DNA of 64,000 nt from Leptospira saintgironsiae (GCF_002811765.1 NZ_NPDR01000003.1:372001-436000); one strand, 5' to 3'. Shown: positions 29,244 to 39,672, counted from the stretch's first letter. A program made the numbers and translations. Notes: a model not told the origin generated them from the sequence alone.

Positions 29244-29253
29244 GGTCTTCAGT

Positions 29254-29529
29254 ATGGCCAGAAAATGTGTTGTGACAGGGAAAGGAACGATATCAGGAAA
29301 CAATGTTTCTCACTCTCACCTTAAAACCCGTAGATCCTGGAAAATCAACCTAATCAAAAAACGTATCTTCTTAGAAGATGAGAATCGTTGGGTAACCGTT
29401 CGTATCTCTACCCGTGCTTTAAGAACCCTTAAAAAGAAAGGGATCAAAGCTGCGATCAAAGATAACGGCGAATCACTAAAAGCACTTGCTCCCAAAAAAT
29501 ACGTCGGAATCCAAAAAAAGGCAGTCTAG
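29254..29529 (+). CDS. rpmB: 50S ribosomal protein L28
   Basis: 91 aa from the ATG at 29254. L28 of the large ribosomal subunit: starts [10 protein letters not shown] with the V-S-H-S-H-x-K-T-R-R-x-W motif typical of the family and a basic C-terminus. An upstream in-frame ATG at 29242 would add MVFS and is unlikely, since family proteins begin at M-A-R-K/M-S-R-x. The nth gene starts inside its 3' end (44-base overlap). Confidence 0.95.
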   Translation: MARKCVVTGKGTISGNNVSHSHLKTRRSWKINLIKKRIFLEDENRWVTVRISTRALRTLKKKGIKAAIKDNGESLKALAPKKYVGIQKKAV

Positions 29530-30181
29530 TCCTTCTTTTTCCCCGACCCCTGAATATGTTTCTCGAATTTACTTCCTTCTCAGGAAGGAATTCGGGGACG
29601 TAAATTCTCCTCTCCAATATTCCAAAGACTACGAATTTGCTATCTCGGTAATTCTTTCCGCTCAGTGTACTGACGAAAGAGTAAACCAGGTTACTCCTAT
29701 TCTTTTCAAAGAACTTCCTACATTGGAATCTCTTGCTTCTGCTCCTTTAAAGAAGATAGAAAAGTTAATTTATTCTACTGGTTTTTATAAGAATAAGGCA
29801 AAGTCAGTTTCCGGTTTTGCGAACCTTCTTCTAAATGAATACGACGGTAAATTGCCTAAGAGTATCAAGGAACTGATCAAACTTCCTGGTATAGGAAGAA
29901 AAACTGCAAACGTTGTATTAAATGAGATCCATCATATATCCGAAGGATTCGTGGTGGACACTCATGTTAAAAGGATCTCCAAAAAGTTAGGTCTTACCAA
30001 ACAAACAGATCCTGTAAAAGTGGAGAAGGATCTAATGCAAAATATTCAGCCCGAATATTGGATGGATCTGTCCTTGTATTTTATATTTTTAGGAAGAAAA
30101 TACTGCAAGGCGCATAAGACATTTTGCGAGACATGTATTCTTAGAAAAGAATGTCCTTCTTCCACTTCACCAAAAGATTAA
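29486..30181 (+). CDS. nth: Endonuclease III (DNA glycosylase/AP lyase)
   Basis: 231 aa. Base-excision-repair enzyme removing oxidised pyrimidines. The helix-hairpin-helix motif [10 protein letters not shown] carries catalytic K139, with catalytic D158 in F-V-V-D-T-H-V-K-R, and four cysteines C207, C214, C217, C223 in C-x6-C-x2-C-x5-C bind the [4Fe-4S] cluster. The start is a TTG at 29486 inside rpmB; no later ATG is available before the conserved domain. Thioesterase, GGQ factor and uvrC follow with gaps of 1-11 bases. Confidence 0.93.
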   Translation: MLPKNTSESKKRQSSPSFSPTPEYVSRIYFLLRKEFGDVNSPLQYSKDYEFAISVILSAQCTDERVNQVTPILFKELPTLESLASAPLKKIEKLIYSTGFYKNKAKSVSGFANLLLNEYDGKLPKSIKELIKLPGIGRKTANVVLNEIHHISEGFVVDTHVKRISKKLGLTKQTDPVKVEKDLMQNIQPEYWMDLSLYFIFLGRKYCKAHKTFCETCILRKECPSSTSPKD

Positions 30182-30191
30182 AGAGGTCAAA

Positions 30192-30623
30192 ATGAACTCA
30201 GAAGTATTTTTAGATGAAAAAATCCAAGGAATGGAATTAAGCACTCAACATATAGTCATGTCCAGGGACTTAAACCAACATGGATTCCTTTTCGGAGGAC
30301 AGATGTTAGCATGGATCGACGAAGGTTGTGCAATGTTTGTCATCGAAAAAATTGGATATTCTAATCTTGTTACAGTGACAATGGATAATGTTATCTTTAA
30401 GAGTCCTGGATTACTTGGTGAGATCATTCAAATTTTTTCTAAAATAGAGAAAGTAGGAAAAAGTTCTATCACCATCCGAAGTGCAGCCATCGCAAAAAAT
30501 CAGAAGAAAAAAGAAATCAGGGAGATCATAGATTGTAGGGTGACCTATGTCTGTTTGGATGATTCCGGAAAACCATTCCCTTATTTCAGTCAATTTGATC
30601 CGGAAGAATTTTTAAAAAGATAA
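30192..30623 (+). CDS. Hotdog-fold acyl-CoA thioesterase (YciA-like)
   Basis: 143 aa. Hotdog thioesterase: [17 protein letters not shown] is the conserved active-site helix of the YciA/BACH group, with V-T-V-T-M-D-N and F-K-S-P-G-L-L-G-E strands. It hydrolyses acyl-CoAs in the cytosol; chain-length preference is not evident. GAGGTC precedes the ATG. In the nth-uvrC gene string; the stop is one base before the next ATG. Confidence 0.85.
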   Translation: MNSEVFLDEKIQGMELSTQHIVMSRDLNQHGFLFGGQMLAWIDEGCAMFVIEKIGYSNLVTVTMDNVIFKSPGLLGEIIQIFSKIEKVGKSSITIRSAAIAKNQKKKEIREIIDCRVTYVCLDDSGKPFPYFSQFDPEEFLKR

Positions 30624-30624
30624 A

Positions 30625-31044
30625 ATGGCCGTTCTATTCCCGGTCTCTCCGGAAAAAGCGAACCTTCTTCTTTCCAGAATGCGAAAGCTTGGGATCAAAG
30701 AATCCGATCTGGAAGAAACTTTTGTAAGAAGTGGAGGCAAGGGTGGTCAAAACGTAAACAAGGTTTCGACTGCCGTCCGATTGTTTTATAAAAAAACGGG
30801 TCTCGAAATTAAATGTTCCATTCATCGCACCCAAGGTTTAAACAGATATAAGGCGAGAATTCTTTTATGCGAAAAAATAGAGGCCGAAATTTTCGAAACC
30901 TCTAAGATAGAAGATCCTAAACTTACAAAGATCAGAAAGGCCAAGGCGGATAAGGCAAGAAAAGCCAAAAGAAAGGCTGCTTCCAAAACTTTGGCAGGTC
31001 TAAAGAGAAAAACCTCTTCTGAAGATTGGAGCGAAGAATATTAA
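30625..31044 (+). CDS. GGQ release-factor-like rescue protein
   Basis: 139 aa. A stand-alone class I release-factor GGQ domain ([12 protein letters not shown]) followed by a long Lys/Arg/Ala-rich tail (about residues 95-130). No codon-recognition domain. This layout is that of ribosome-rescue factors such as ArfB/YaeJ or the mitochondrial C12orf65 (MTRFR) group, which hydrolyse peptidyl-tRNA on stalled ribosomes; the phrase [17 protein letters not shown] is closer to the latter. Sits between a thioesterase and uvrC with gaps of 1 and 3 bases. Confidence 0.82.
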   Translation: MAVLFPVSPEKANLLLSRMRKLGIKESDLEETFVRSGGKGGQNVNKVSTAVRLFYKKTGLEIKCSIHRTQGLNRYKARILLCEKIEAEIFETSKIEDPKLTKIRKAKADKARKAKRKAASKTLAGLKRKTSSEDWSEEY

Positions 31045-31047
31045 ACC

Positions 31048-32934
31048 ATGCCTGAAGTGATCAATCATACTCTGATTGTAGAAAAACTCAAAAACCTTAC
31101 GGGTTCTCCTGGATGTTATCTTTGGAAGAATTCAGAAGGAGAGGTGATCTATGTAGGCAAGGCCAAAAATTTAGATAAAAGGATCCGTAACTATTTAAAA
31201 GAAAAACAAACGGACCTTAAAACTAGATATCTTCAGAGAGAAATTTTTGATTTGGATTGGTTTGCAACTTCCAATGAAAAAGAAGCTTTAATTTTAGAAG
31301 CTACTCTGATCAAAAAACATAATCCTAGATATAATGTTCGTTTAAAGGACGATAAAAAATATCCATATATCTGTGTTTCCCTTTCGGAACCTTATCCGAT
31401 GGTGTTTATCACTCGCAAAATAAAGGATAATGGTGATAGATATTTCGGTCCTTTTACAGATGTTAGGACTACTCGGGAAATTTTAGATGTGATACTTCGA
31501 ATTTTCCCAATTCGAAAAGTTAGGCAAAAACTTCCACTTCCTAAGCCTAAACGTCCTTGTTTAAATTTCCAAATGGGAAGATGCCTCGGTCCTTGCCAAG
31601 GAACAGTTCCAGAAGATGAATATGCAGTTATTGTAAATCAGATAATTCAGTTCTTAGAAGGCAAAAAAGAAGTCCTGGCAAACGAACTCACCAAACGAAT
31701 GGATGAGTATTCCGGAAAAATGGAATTCGAGATTGCTGGCAGATACAGAGATATGTTAGGAAGACTACAGATCTTCCGACAAAAACAAACTGTGGTAAGT
31801 ATGGATGGTGGCGACGAGGATATCATCGCATTCGCTCGCAAAGAAGACGAAGGACAAGTTGTTCTTATGGAAGTTCGAGGCGGTCTTTTAGATAATAAAA
31901 AGTCTTTTCCTTTGCAAGGTGTGCAGAATTCCACAGAAGAGGAAATATTAGCTTCCTTCTTCCGAGATTATTATATGGGAGCAGGAATGATCCCTGCAAG
32001 TATAGTTGTTCCCTTTGGCTTAAAAGAAGAAGGGGAAACTGTGTTAGACTTTCTGCAAGAGAAAACAGGTTTCCGACCTAAATTAAGATTTCCGAAAGCA
32101 GGCGAGAAAAAGTCTCTCTTAAAGATCGCAGAAAAAAATGCGGAACTTGGACTTACAGAGAGGCTTCTCGCAACTCATTATAAAGACCAAACTGTAGCTT
32201 TAAAAGAAATACAAGATATGTTCCAACTAAAGGAACCACCGCATATTATAGAATGTTATGATATTTCCCATTTCCAAGGATCCTTCCCTGTGGCGAGTGG
32301 TGTGATGTTTGTAGAAGGAAAACCGTTCAAACAAGGTTATAGAAAGTATAATATTCGAGGTTATGAAGGGATCAATGATCCAGGAATGATGCATGAGGTA
32401 ATTTCCAGAAGATTACAAAGGATCATCAATGAAGATGGTGTGATGCCTGATCTAATCGTAATTGATGGAGGTCCTACACAGCTCGGCAGAGCTTGTGAGG
32501 CAGCAGTAGAAGCTGGCGCTGCAAATCTTCCAATGGTAGGACTTGCCAAAAAAAGAGAAGAGATCTATTTTCCTGGAGAAAGTTCTCCATATAGTTTTGA
32601 TATGAATTCACCTGGGATGAGATTACTTCGCCATCTTCGGGATGAGGCCCACAGATTCGGAGTAGAACATCATCGTTCCAGAAGAAATCGTGAAGCTTTA
32701 ACAGGCCTTATCAGAGAAGTTCCTGATATTGGTTTAAAAAGAAGTAAACTATTACTACAATCTTTCTCAGGCCAGAAAAAGATAGAAGATGCGAATATTG
32801 CAGAACTAATGAAAGTCCCAGGCATTGGAGAAGCACTCGCAGAAAAAATTTATAATTATTTCCATACTTCTGCAAACCAAAGCAGTGAGACAGGTGGAAT
32901 CATAATTCCGGAAAATTCGAACTCTAACTCCTAA
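31048..32934 (+). CDS. uvrC: Excinuclease ABC subunit C
   Basis: 628 aa. Makes the dual incisions in nucleotide excision repair. GIY-YIG nuclease domain (S-P-G-C-Y-L-W and [10 protein letters not shown]) at about 15-95; a Cys cluster around residues 170-180 ([13 protein letters not shown]); UVR helices near 205-240; RNase H-like endonuclease with [10 protein letters not shown] and V-I-D-G-G-P-T-Q-L; tandem helix-hairpin-helix at the end ([12 protein letters not shown]). Complete. Last of the rpmB-nth string. Confidence 0.95.
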   Translation: MPEVINHTLIVEKLKNLTGSPGCYLWKNSEGEVIYVGKAKNLDKRIRNYLKEKQTDLKTRYLQREIFDLDWFATSNEKEALILEATLIKKHNPRYNVRLKDDKKYPYICVSLSEPYPMVFITRKIKDNGDRYFGPFTDVRTTREILDVILRIFPIRKVRQKLPLPKPKRPCLNFQMGRCLGPCQGTVPEDEYAVIVNQIIQFLEGKKEVLANELTKRMDEYSGKMEFEIAGRYRDMLGRLQIFRQKQTVVSMDGGDEDIIAFARKEDEGQVVLMEVRGGLLDNKKSFPLQGVQNSTEEEILASFFRDYYMGAGMIPASIVVPFGLKEEGETVLDFLQEKTGFRPKLRFPKAGEKKSLLKIAEKNAELGLTERLLATHYKDQTVALKEIQDMFQLKEPPHIIECYDISHFQGSFPVASGVMFVEGKPFKQGYRKYNIRGYEGINDPGMMHEVISRRLQRIINEDGVMPDLIVIDGGPTQLGRACEAAVEAGAANLPMVGLAKKREEIYFPGESSPYSFDMNSPGMRLLRHLRDEAHRFGVEHHRSRRNREALTGLIREVPDIGLKRSKLLLQSFSGQKKIEDANIAELMKVPGIGEALAEKIYNYFHTSANQSSETGGIIIPENSNSNS

Positions 32935-32984
32935 AAATCGCAAGTAAGAAGTTTTTCCCCAGACAAGTAGCTCTGGAGGGAAAA

Positions 32985-35096
32985 ATGCGAACAATACTAA
33001 CGGCTTTCTGCCTAATCATCTTTTTCATTTTAGCTTCTTGTAAAGAAAACTCATCTTCCGAGTTATATTTGGAAGAATCAGATAAATCTATAGAATTCCA
33101 ATATGATCCAACCATCACAAAAGATTCACGACTTGTTTCAGATATGGTCCAAGAGAATGGCCGTACATGTTTTGTTTCTGGAGAAGATCCTAATTATAAG
33201 ATCCGGATATGTATTCACGAAGATGGAATTTCAGAATTTATGCAAATTCTATCTGCTTGGAAAGAAGGGACACTTGTTTCTGAATTTAGTTCAACCCTTT
33301 CGGATAATTCAGGCTATAAAATAGGGACTTATCCTTTTTCTGGAATTAAGACGAAGGTAGAAGGTTCCAAATTTGCTATAATTGGAGATAGAAAACTTAG
33401 ATTCTCAGGCGACGTTGCTTTAGTTTGGGACAGGGGGAATTTTAATCTCAAAAATCATTTTAAGAATTTTAATATATTCACATTTTCGAATGGAGAATCA
33501 CTTTTAGTTTTGTCTCCTTCTGGAGAATCTGAAGTATATCTTGGGATTTCTTTTAAAGATCAGACTTTAGAAAAAGAAATCCAAAATCTGATCCTTACCA
33601 AAAATCAAATTGGATTAGATACCTGTAATTCTTCTCTTCCTATTATCACCGAAATTTTCGGAGAAACAAATTCAAGTTTGGGAAGATGGATTGAGATTTA
33701 TAATCCGTATACATTCCCAATTTGCGAAGAAGGTTTGGAATTTAATTTATTGGGAAATAAAACTTCACTTCATCAAACAACGGGTTTTTTATCACCACAT
33801 GAGACTCGGATCTTTGCAGAGGATATTGCTTCTTTAGAAAGAATTTCACTTTCAGGAATCAAATGGGGAGACCTGAAGAAGGTTGGCAAATTATCACTTA
33901 GCCGGGCAGATCAAACTTTCGAGTTTAATCTTCCTGGAACTGGATACTTATTCGGAGATAATTATTATTCATGGAAGGGTGGCTCTTTCTCAACTTGCGA
34001 AACTATTTCTAAGTTTTGCATGGATCCCGGCAAGAATTACACCTCAGCTTTAGAAAGTGAATATGCATGTGATCCAAACGATTTTGAATTAGAGGAATTA
34101 AATCCGAATGGATTAGTGCACAAGGGCGTTCTTCAGTCAGATTGGAAATATCTAGATCTGATCTATAAAGGAAACGAAATCTGTGAACCTTCTTCTTTAA
34201 AAATTAGTTGGGGAAAAAATCTTTTTCCAATTCAGATTTCTAGAAAAATTTCTTCAGGCGAGATTATTAGCTTAGGGAATCTACCTTTTCTATTAGGAAA
34301 TCCTTCTTATTCCTTTTCGATTTTTAAGACTGTTACTATTAGCGATATTGTTTCCCTTTCTAATTCTTTAGGAAAGGAGAAGGTTCTCTGGGATGGGATT
34401 TTTCGCACTTCTAAAGGAGTTCCTACCCGTATTGTACTCCAAAAAACAAATGGAGAAACTGTAAGTATTTGTTTTGAAAATGGAAAGGCTCTTCTTCATC
34501 CGAATTCAACTGATCCTGCTTTTCCACAATCAGCCGTCGCCTTTGAAAATCCTAGGACTTCTGCCTCTATTAAGTTTTGCAAAAGATCAGAGAATTTAGG
34601 CAAAGCAAGATTTTCAGAAGTTTCTTGGATGGGTTCTTACCAAGGAGTTGATCCAATTTCAAAAGATAAGTTTTTGGAATTTGTATCTGTTACTGAATAT
34701 TCGCCTGACTCTATATATTTAGAAATTGTCCCAGGTGCTGGAACAACAGTTTCTATTCTTCTACCTTTGGAGAAAGAAGGTTTAACCTTACTCTCTTCTG
34801 GAAAATCGACTTGTTTCCCTCAAACAGAGTTTTCGAAGGATGTAAGTTTTAGTTTACCATCTTCCGGATCGAATCTCCTTAAAATCTATGATCCTTATAC
34901 TGGAGAATTATGGGATGAGTTTGCTTATAGTTCTTCTGGGCCGGGTGTGAATGATACCAAGAATAAGATTCGAAAATCAGCATATTCTAAAATGGAATCC
35001 GGTGCGAGGATTTGGTCAGCAAGTTCTTATTTAGGTAAACCTTATCGTGATCCAAGCTGTCCTTTGACGGATGCTCATCCTGGAATTTCGGAATAA
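32985..35096 (+). CDS. Lipoprotein with lamin-tail-like domain
   Basis: 703 aa. Signal peptide with lipobox L-A-S-C (Cys19) and a strong GGAGGG ribosome site. Residues about 219-320 show the lamin-tail (LTD) pattern: I-T-E-I-F-G, then R-W-I-E-I-Y-N-P, then F-L-S-P-H-E-T-R-I and a closing strand. A second, weaker copy begins near 548 (E-V-S-W-M-G-S and K-F-L-E-F-V). Such Ig-like domains sit on secreted proteins and often accompany nucleases or surface anchors. Probably outer-membrane-anchored. It leads an operon with a predicted outer-membrane protein (12-base gap) and a PLD protein. Function unknown. Confidence 0.7.
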   Translation: MRTILTAFCLIIFFILASCKENSSSELYLEESDKSIEFQYDPTITKDSRLVSDMVQENGRTCFVSGEDPNYKIRICIHEDGISEFMQILSAWKEGTLVSEFSSTLSDNSGYKIGTYPFSGIKTKVEGSKFAIIGDRKLRFSGDVALVWDRGNFNLKNHFKNFNIFTFSNGESLLVLSPSGESEVYLGISFKDQTLEKEIQNLILTKNQIGLDTCNSSLPIITEIFGETNSSLGRWIEIYNPYTFPICEEGLEFNLLGNKTSLHQTTGFLSPHETRIFAEDIASLERISLSGIKWGDLKKVGKLSLSRADQTFEFNLPGTGYLFGDNYYSWKGGSFSTCETISKFCMDPGKNYTSALESEYACDPNDFELEELNPNGLVHKGVLQSDWKYLDLIYKGNEICEPSSLKISWGKNLFPIQISRKISSGEIISLGNLPFLLGNPSYSFSIFKTVTISDIVSLSNSLGKEKVLWDGIFRTSKGVPTRIVLQKTNGETVSICFENGKALLHPNSTDPAFPQSAVAFENPRTSASIKFCKRSENLGKARFSEVSWMGSYQGVDPISKDKFLEFVSVTEYSPDSIYLEIVPGAGTTVSILLPLEKEGLTLLSSGKSTCFPQTEFSKDVSFSLPSSGSNLLKIYDPYTGELWDEFAYSSSGPGVNDTKNKIRKSAYSKMESGARIWSASSYLGKPYRDPSCPLTDAHPGISE

Positions 35097-35108
35097 GAAG
35101 GGTGGCTC

Positions 35109-36497
35109 ATGAAAAGAATCTTCCTCTTATTTATATTTTTATACGCACAACTCATATCATCAGAGGAAGCAAAACAATCTTCTTTAGAGATATATTTTCA
35201 GTGGATCTTGTTTCGTACGCAAGGACGGATCTCGGAAGAAAAAGAAACTTCACGAATTTCTGCATTAGCCTCTCCTGCTGTATTGGGATTCAAATTTGAG
35301 AGAAATAATGAAAAATTTCAAACAAACTTAGAATGGAATCTAATCAGTACTCCTAATTCAGGTGTTGTACTTTTACCAGGGAGGAATTCATACTTTGGAA
35401 TTTTGTACAAAGGATTCTTATGGGGAGCAGGAAGAAAATCAGACGTCGAGGAATTTCCCGCCTGGTCTTCTTGGAAAGATGGAGTAGAAGGTTTATTTGC
35501 AGAAACTGAATTGGATCATATCAAGATCAGATTTGATATTTTGGATCTATATAGAGGATTCCCTTTATTAGAAAACCAATGGTTGAAACTGCAGGGAAGA
35601 GAATATTTACTTCCGAAACAAGCAAGAGATGAATTAATTTCGGAAAAGGATACGGTGTTTTCTTCCCAGTCTAGGTATAGGGCTGGGATAAGTCTGACAG
35701 GAAACAAAGAAGATCATTTTCTGTATAGACTTAAGGTGCGTTATCTTTCCTTGGGCGACTGGGGTAGATTCGGATCTGATACGAAAGAATCCAAGTCTGA
35801 AAGTATAGAAGGAGACAAAGACTACCTTGTAGAATGGAAACTAGGACTTGGATTTATATGGAAATATTTTTATATTTCTGGGGACTTCTTTCTTTCCAGA
35901 GGGATCGATAAAACTGGATATCATCTCTCCCGTGCTGAAAGATCTATTCCAATCAGTGGAGAAGCTCTCCGATTTGATTTAGGATTTTATAATACATACG
36001 GAAAAATTTCCTTTTTTGGTTTTTTACCTGATAGAGAAAAAAGATCTTCTCAGGGTGAAATTTTAGAAATGGGTTTTGTTGGAATGGGTGCTTCTCCCAT
36101 TTCAAATCCTATCTTACAACAAGTCTGGGGATTTTATCCGGCAGCTTGGATCACAGACAGAGGTTTGGAAAGAGAAGAAACAAATTTTCCAGGTAAACGT
36201 CCCGCAAATCTATTTGGTTGGAAAGCAGAAGGAAAGTTTTTCGGGATATCACCGAGTGTCCATTTTACTTATATAGGGTTTTTAAAAGAAGAAAATTCTT
36301 CTTCCGGTCTTTGGACAATTTCTTCTAAGAATATGCAAAACAAATTCCTGAGAGAGGTAGGTGTAAGTATTGCCTGGTCTCCTCTGGAAGATGATTCTTC
36401 AAAGATTGAATTAGATTTAGGCGGTTTTGAATCAGATTCAATAACAGGACTTAAACAATGGTACATGCTCTTTCGTATAGTAGGAGTTTGGAGATGA
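35109..36497 (+). CDS. Predicted outer-membrane beta-barrel protein
   Basis: 462 aa. Signal peptide (residues 2-17, cleavage near L-I-S-S). The remainder is rich in alternating hydrophobic/polar strands with aromatic girdles (YRAGISLTGN, LVEWKLGLGF, FGFLPDREKRS, WYMLFRIVGVW), no long hydrophobic helix, and ends in an aromatic strand, as beta-barrel proteins do. No family recognised. The TGA stop overlaps the ATG of the PLD gene (ATGA), so the two are coupled. It may form the membrane component for the flanking lipoproteins. Confidence 0.55.
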   Translation: MKRIFLLFIFLYAQLISSEEAKQSSLEIYFQWILFRTQGRISEEKETSRISALASPAVLGFKFERNNEKFQTNLEWNLISTPNSGVVLLPGRNSYFGILYKGFLWGAGRKSDVEEFPAWSSWKDGVEGLFAETELDHIKIRFDILDLYRGFPLLENQWLKLQGREYLLPKQARDELISEKDTVFSSQSRYRAGISLTGNKEDHFLYRLKVRYLSLGDWGRFGSDTKESKSESIEGDKDYLVEWKLGLGFIWKYFYISGDFFLSRGIDKTGYHLSRAERSIPISGEALRFDLGFYNTYGKISFFGFLPDREKRSSQGEILEMGFVGMGASPISNPILQQVWGFYPAAWITDRGLEREETNFPGKRPANLFGWKAEGKFFGISPSVHFTYIGFLKEENSSSGLWTISSKNMQNKFLREVGVSIAWSPLEDDSSKIELDLGGFESDSITGLKQWYMLFRIVGVWR

Positions 36498-38260
36498 AGA
36501 AGTTTTGTTTTTTCATACCTATCATTCTTTACTTCCTATACTGCGAAAGAACGGAAGAAGAAGTTTCGCTATTTTGGGAAGATGAATTATATCCTAAGGT
36601 GTTCTTTTCCTATCCTGGGAGATTTGTTCCCATCGGCAAAAAGAGAAATGTCCGAGATGAGATACTACGTATTATCCGTGAGACTAAACATTCTATCTAT
36701 ATGCATATTTATTCATTCGATGATCCAGAAATCGAATTTGAACTTTTGAATGCAAATAAAAGAGGAGTTCGTTTAGAACTTATGGGAGAATGGGGAAAAA
36801 ATTACCCAGGCTCTATTTTACCTTTTTTGAAATATTGGAAGGGAACGGGGTTACAACATACAAAGGTGTTGGTTGGAGATCATTCGTTGGTGTTTATGGG
36901 GACAGGTAATTTTACATATTATGGTTTGGAACAGGACCATAATGCGTATTTAGAATTTAAACTGAATTCAAAAGACTGGGAAAACTTTCATTCATTCTTA
37001 AAAGAAGAATATCCATTTCCTATTTTAAAAATTGGAGGATTAGAATTTTGGAATTCTCCTCAGGAAGGGAATTTGGTCCAAAATAGGCTTTTGGATTCTG
37101 TTCTTTCGTCTCAAGATTCGATTCAATATCTCATTTTCGATCATTACGATCCAATTTTAAGTTCGGGATTTACTCGAGCGAATCACGGATTTATCAGCGG
37201 AGTTTATAATCGTCCCGTGGATCCGGAAGGGAAAATTCTCTCAAAGCTTCCAGGAATTGAGATCATGGAAGATGGTAACGAAGATATTCTAGATGATCCC
37301 ACAATCGGTAAAGGAGGACTTCTTCATCATAAAACTATGATCTTGGATGATATAGAAGTATTGACTGGATCTTATAATTATTCTTTGAGCGCAAGGGATT
37401 CTAACAGAGAAATTTTGATCCGAATAAAAGATGCAAGGATTGCCAAAGAGTTTAAGCAAGAATGGGAAAATATAACAAACAAATCCAAACTTGTAGAAGT
37501 TTCGGAATCAAATTTGCCACTTAATACAGATAACAATCATAATTACGATTCTGAAACTGATCAGATTTGTAGATCTCAACTCCAACCGGAAGATTCATTT
37601 TTAGAGATTGGATTTGCTTGGTTTCGCTGGAATAATGTCTATCGGTGGAAGGAAGAATCTTGTAAATCTATTGCAGATTATGAATCGATTAGCTCCCGGT
37701 CCTTTGGGGGAAAAGGTGAATTTCCAAAAATAGAAGCAGAGAATTTAGGAATTCAATCATTCGCAAGAAACGGAACTAAAGTCCTTTCTCTTCCTAAATC
37801 TGTTTTGATGCAAGAATTTCATTCTACAATTTCGAAACCTAATATCTTCTTAAGACCTTCTCAATTTTTAGGATCTGCTGGTGCCTGGGTTTTTCCAAAC
37901 GAATCTGAACTTAGCGCGCTTCTCTCCGAAAATTCTCCTCAATATGTTTGGCTTTTAGAAAGAGGAAAACTTCCGAAGAAACTAGGAATCGAAGTGGAAG
38001 ATGGGGTGTATTATCTCGCTGAAAGTATAAGTTCTAATTCAGGTGTTGCAATAATTGAATATGAGAACTTCGGTCTTTACTTTTGTTATAAATCCGCCAA
38101 TTATAATCTGAACTGGCCAGAGCAGATCTTATTCGCAGCTTACAATTTTAAAGAAGGCAAAACTTCTTCAGATCAATATTCTAAATCCGACCTGGAATTT
38201 TTTGCTGAACAAGGACTTCAGACTCAAAGAAGGAAACAATTATGTGTTATCTCTCTTTGA
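36494..38260 (+). CDS. Phospholipase D-family exported protein
   Basis: 588 aa from the ATG at 36494, which overlaps the preceding stop (ATGA) and puts a hydrophobic signal first; a Cys at position 17 after a hydrophobic run (F-L-Y-C) could be a lipoprotein site. Two complete HKD motifs: H122-x-K124-x4-D129 (Q-H-T-K-V-L-V-G-D, then G-T-G-N-F-T) and H278-x-K280-x4-D285 (H-H-K-T-M-I-L-D, then G-S-Y-N-Y-S). Both halves of the active site are therefore intact. HKD enzymes cleave phosphodiesters in lipids or nucleic acids. The C-terminal 270 residues match nothing I know. Overlaps the convergent gene by 21 bases. Confidence 0.8.
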   Translation: MKKFCFFIPIILYFLYCERTEEEVSLFWEDELYPKVFFSYPGRFVPIGKKRNVRDEILRIIRETKHSIYMHIYSFDDPEIEFELLNANKRGVRLELMGEWGKNYPGSILPFLKYWKGTGLQHTKVLVGDHSLVFMGTGNFTYYGLEQDHNAYLEFKLNSKDWENFHSFLKEEYPFPILKIGGLEFWNSPQEGNLVQNRLLDSVLSSQDSIQYLIFDHYDPILSSGFTRANHGFISGVYNRPVDPEGKILSKLPGIEIMEDGNEDILDDPTIGKGGLLHHKTMILDDIEVLTGSYNYSLSARDSNREILIRIKDARIAKEFKQEWENITNKSKLVEVSESNLPLNTDNNHNYDSETDQICRSQLQPEDSFLEIGFAWFRWNNVYRWKEESCKSIADYESISSRSFGGKGEFPKIEAENLGIQSFARNGTKVLSLPKSVLMQEFHSTISKPNIFLRPSQFLGSAGAWVFPNESELSALLSENSPQYVWLLERGKLPKKLGIEVEDGVYYLAESISSNSGVAIIEYENFGLYFCYKSANYNLNWPEQILFAAYNFKEGKTSSDQYSKSDLEFFAEQGLQTQRRKQLCVISL

Positions 38261-39595
38261 GATCAGAACTTCTCCTTTTACGAAAAGACCTAATAAAATC
38301 CAAAATAGAATTACTACTTCGTCGTCTTGGAAATAACACTGGAACAGACCAGACACAAAGAACCCAATTAGTCCGTAAAAGAATAATAGTTGCTGAAAGT
38401 CTTGTTTGGATTGGAATAGATAAGCAATTAGAATTGCACCTAATACCAAATAGATCAAAGCAGCTGGAATTCCGAACACTGACGCCAGATGGAAATAATC
38501 GTTATGAGCATGTCCTCTTTGTGTAACTTCGTAAAAATAGGAGAGTTCAGAATATTCTTCTGAATGAGCTATTCTTACGTTTTCGATCTCTTTATTATAA
38601 TTTCCCGGGCCAACTCCTATGATAGGATGTTCTTGGATGAGTGGAAAACTGGAATCCCAAATGAATGTTCTTCCGGAGTCAGTATGTTTTTCTTTTCCAA
38701 AAAGTGGACCTATAACTTTTTTGCCTGCTGGGCTGAATGCTAAAACAAGACCGATCAAAAATAAGAGCCCTAAAAATAGGGAAGCTCCCTTTATTAAAAA
38801 GGATTTCGAAAATTCTTTTCTGATAAAGAATAAATGAACACCCGCAAAAAAGATACTTACGCCGGCTCCGATCATGCTAGATCTCGCTTGATTCAATAAG
38901 AATACTAAACAGTATAAAAATAGTAAAAGTCCTGCTAGTAGGATTTTCTTTTTGTCACCTTGGATCAAAGTCCTTAGAAATCCAAAAACCGCAAAAGCGG
39001 AGAAAAATTGTAATAAACCACCAAAGGTCAAATGAGTGTTCATTAAACCTATGGAGATGTAAAGAGGAATGGAAGAAAGTGAGCCTAGTGGATGGGTGAA
39101 TCTATAACTGCTGGAAGTTTTGTATAGATCACTAATAAGTCTGGAAAGTCGGACTGGAGTAAATCCTCCTGCGACTCCTGTGAATACTAAAAGTAGAAAA
39201 AGCCAGAAGAGCGCTCGATAAACTTTTGGTAAATCGTCCTTTGTAGTAAATCCTACAGAGAGTAAGCCGAAAAAAAGGAAGAAGTCTTTAAGTTCTCCAT
39301 TCCAAGCAGCCTTTGCATATCCGCTAGAATTGTCTAAAACCAGATGGATCAGAAATACGATCCCATACCATAGAAACAGAGAAATAGAAATTTTAGAAAC
39401 AGGATGATTTGGTAGGATCTCCTTCCAATTTCCGCTTTTCACTTGATCCGCTAATCCAAAACAAAAGGAAAGAATCAGAAATCCCTGGCTGAGGCTGACC
39501 GAAATTCCTATGGAAGGAAGGGTTGCGAGTAAACAGAATAGATGTGCCTTTTTTAAAAACTCTTTCATCTGGATTCTGGAAATAATCTCACTCAT
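38240..39595 (-). CDS. O-antigen ligase/polymerase-type membrane protein
   Basis: 451 aa with about 11-12 hydrophobic segments. A large periplasmic loop carries the Wzy_C/WaaL signature: D-S-G-R-T-F-I-W-D-S-S, P-I-I-G-V-G-P-G-N-Y and R-G-H-A-H-N-D-Y-F with catalytic-type His/Asp-Tyr. It attaches or polymerises O-antigen units on lipopolysaccharide in the inner membrane. WaaL and Wzy share the fold, so ligase versus polymerase is open. Divergent from the GT4 gene; convergent overlap of 21 bases with the PLD gene. Confidence 0.8.
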   Translation of the reverse strand: MSEIISRIQMKEFLKKAHLFCLLATLPSIGISVSLSQGFLILSFCFGLADQVKSGNWKEILPNHPVSKISISLFLWYGIVFLIHLVLDNSSGYAKAAWNGELKDFFLFFGLLSVGFTTKDDLPKVYRALFWLFLLLVFTGVAGGFTPVRLSRLISDLYKTSSSYRFTHPLGSLSSIPLYISIGLMNTHLTFGGLLQFFSAFAVFGFLRTLIQGDKKKILLAGLLLFLYCLVFLLNQARSSMIGAGVSIFFAGVHLFFIRKEFSKSFLIKGASLFLGLLFLIGLVLAFSPAGKKVIGPLFGKEKHTDSGRTFIWDSSFPLIQEHPIIGVGPGNYNKEIENVRIAHSEEYSELSYFYEVTQRGHAHNDYFHLASVFGIPAALIYLVLGAILIAYLFQSKQDFQQLLFFYGLIGFFVSGLFQCYFQDDEVVILFWILLGLFVKGEVLISKRDNT

Positions 39596-39672
39596 CTATT
39601 CTTTGTAAATTCGATTATTTTTCACATAGATTTCTGTAATGGAGTGGTAAAATCCATATTGTGGAGGAGATT

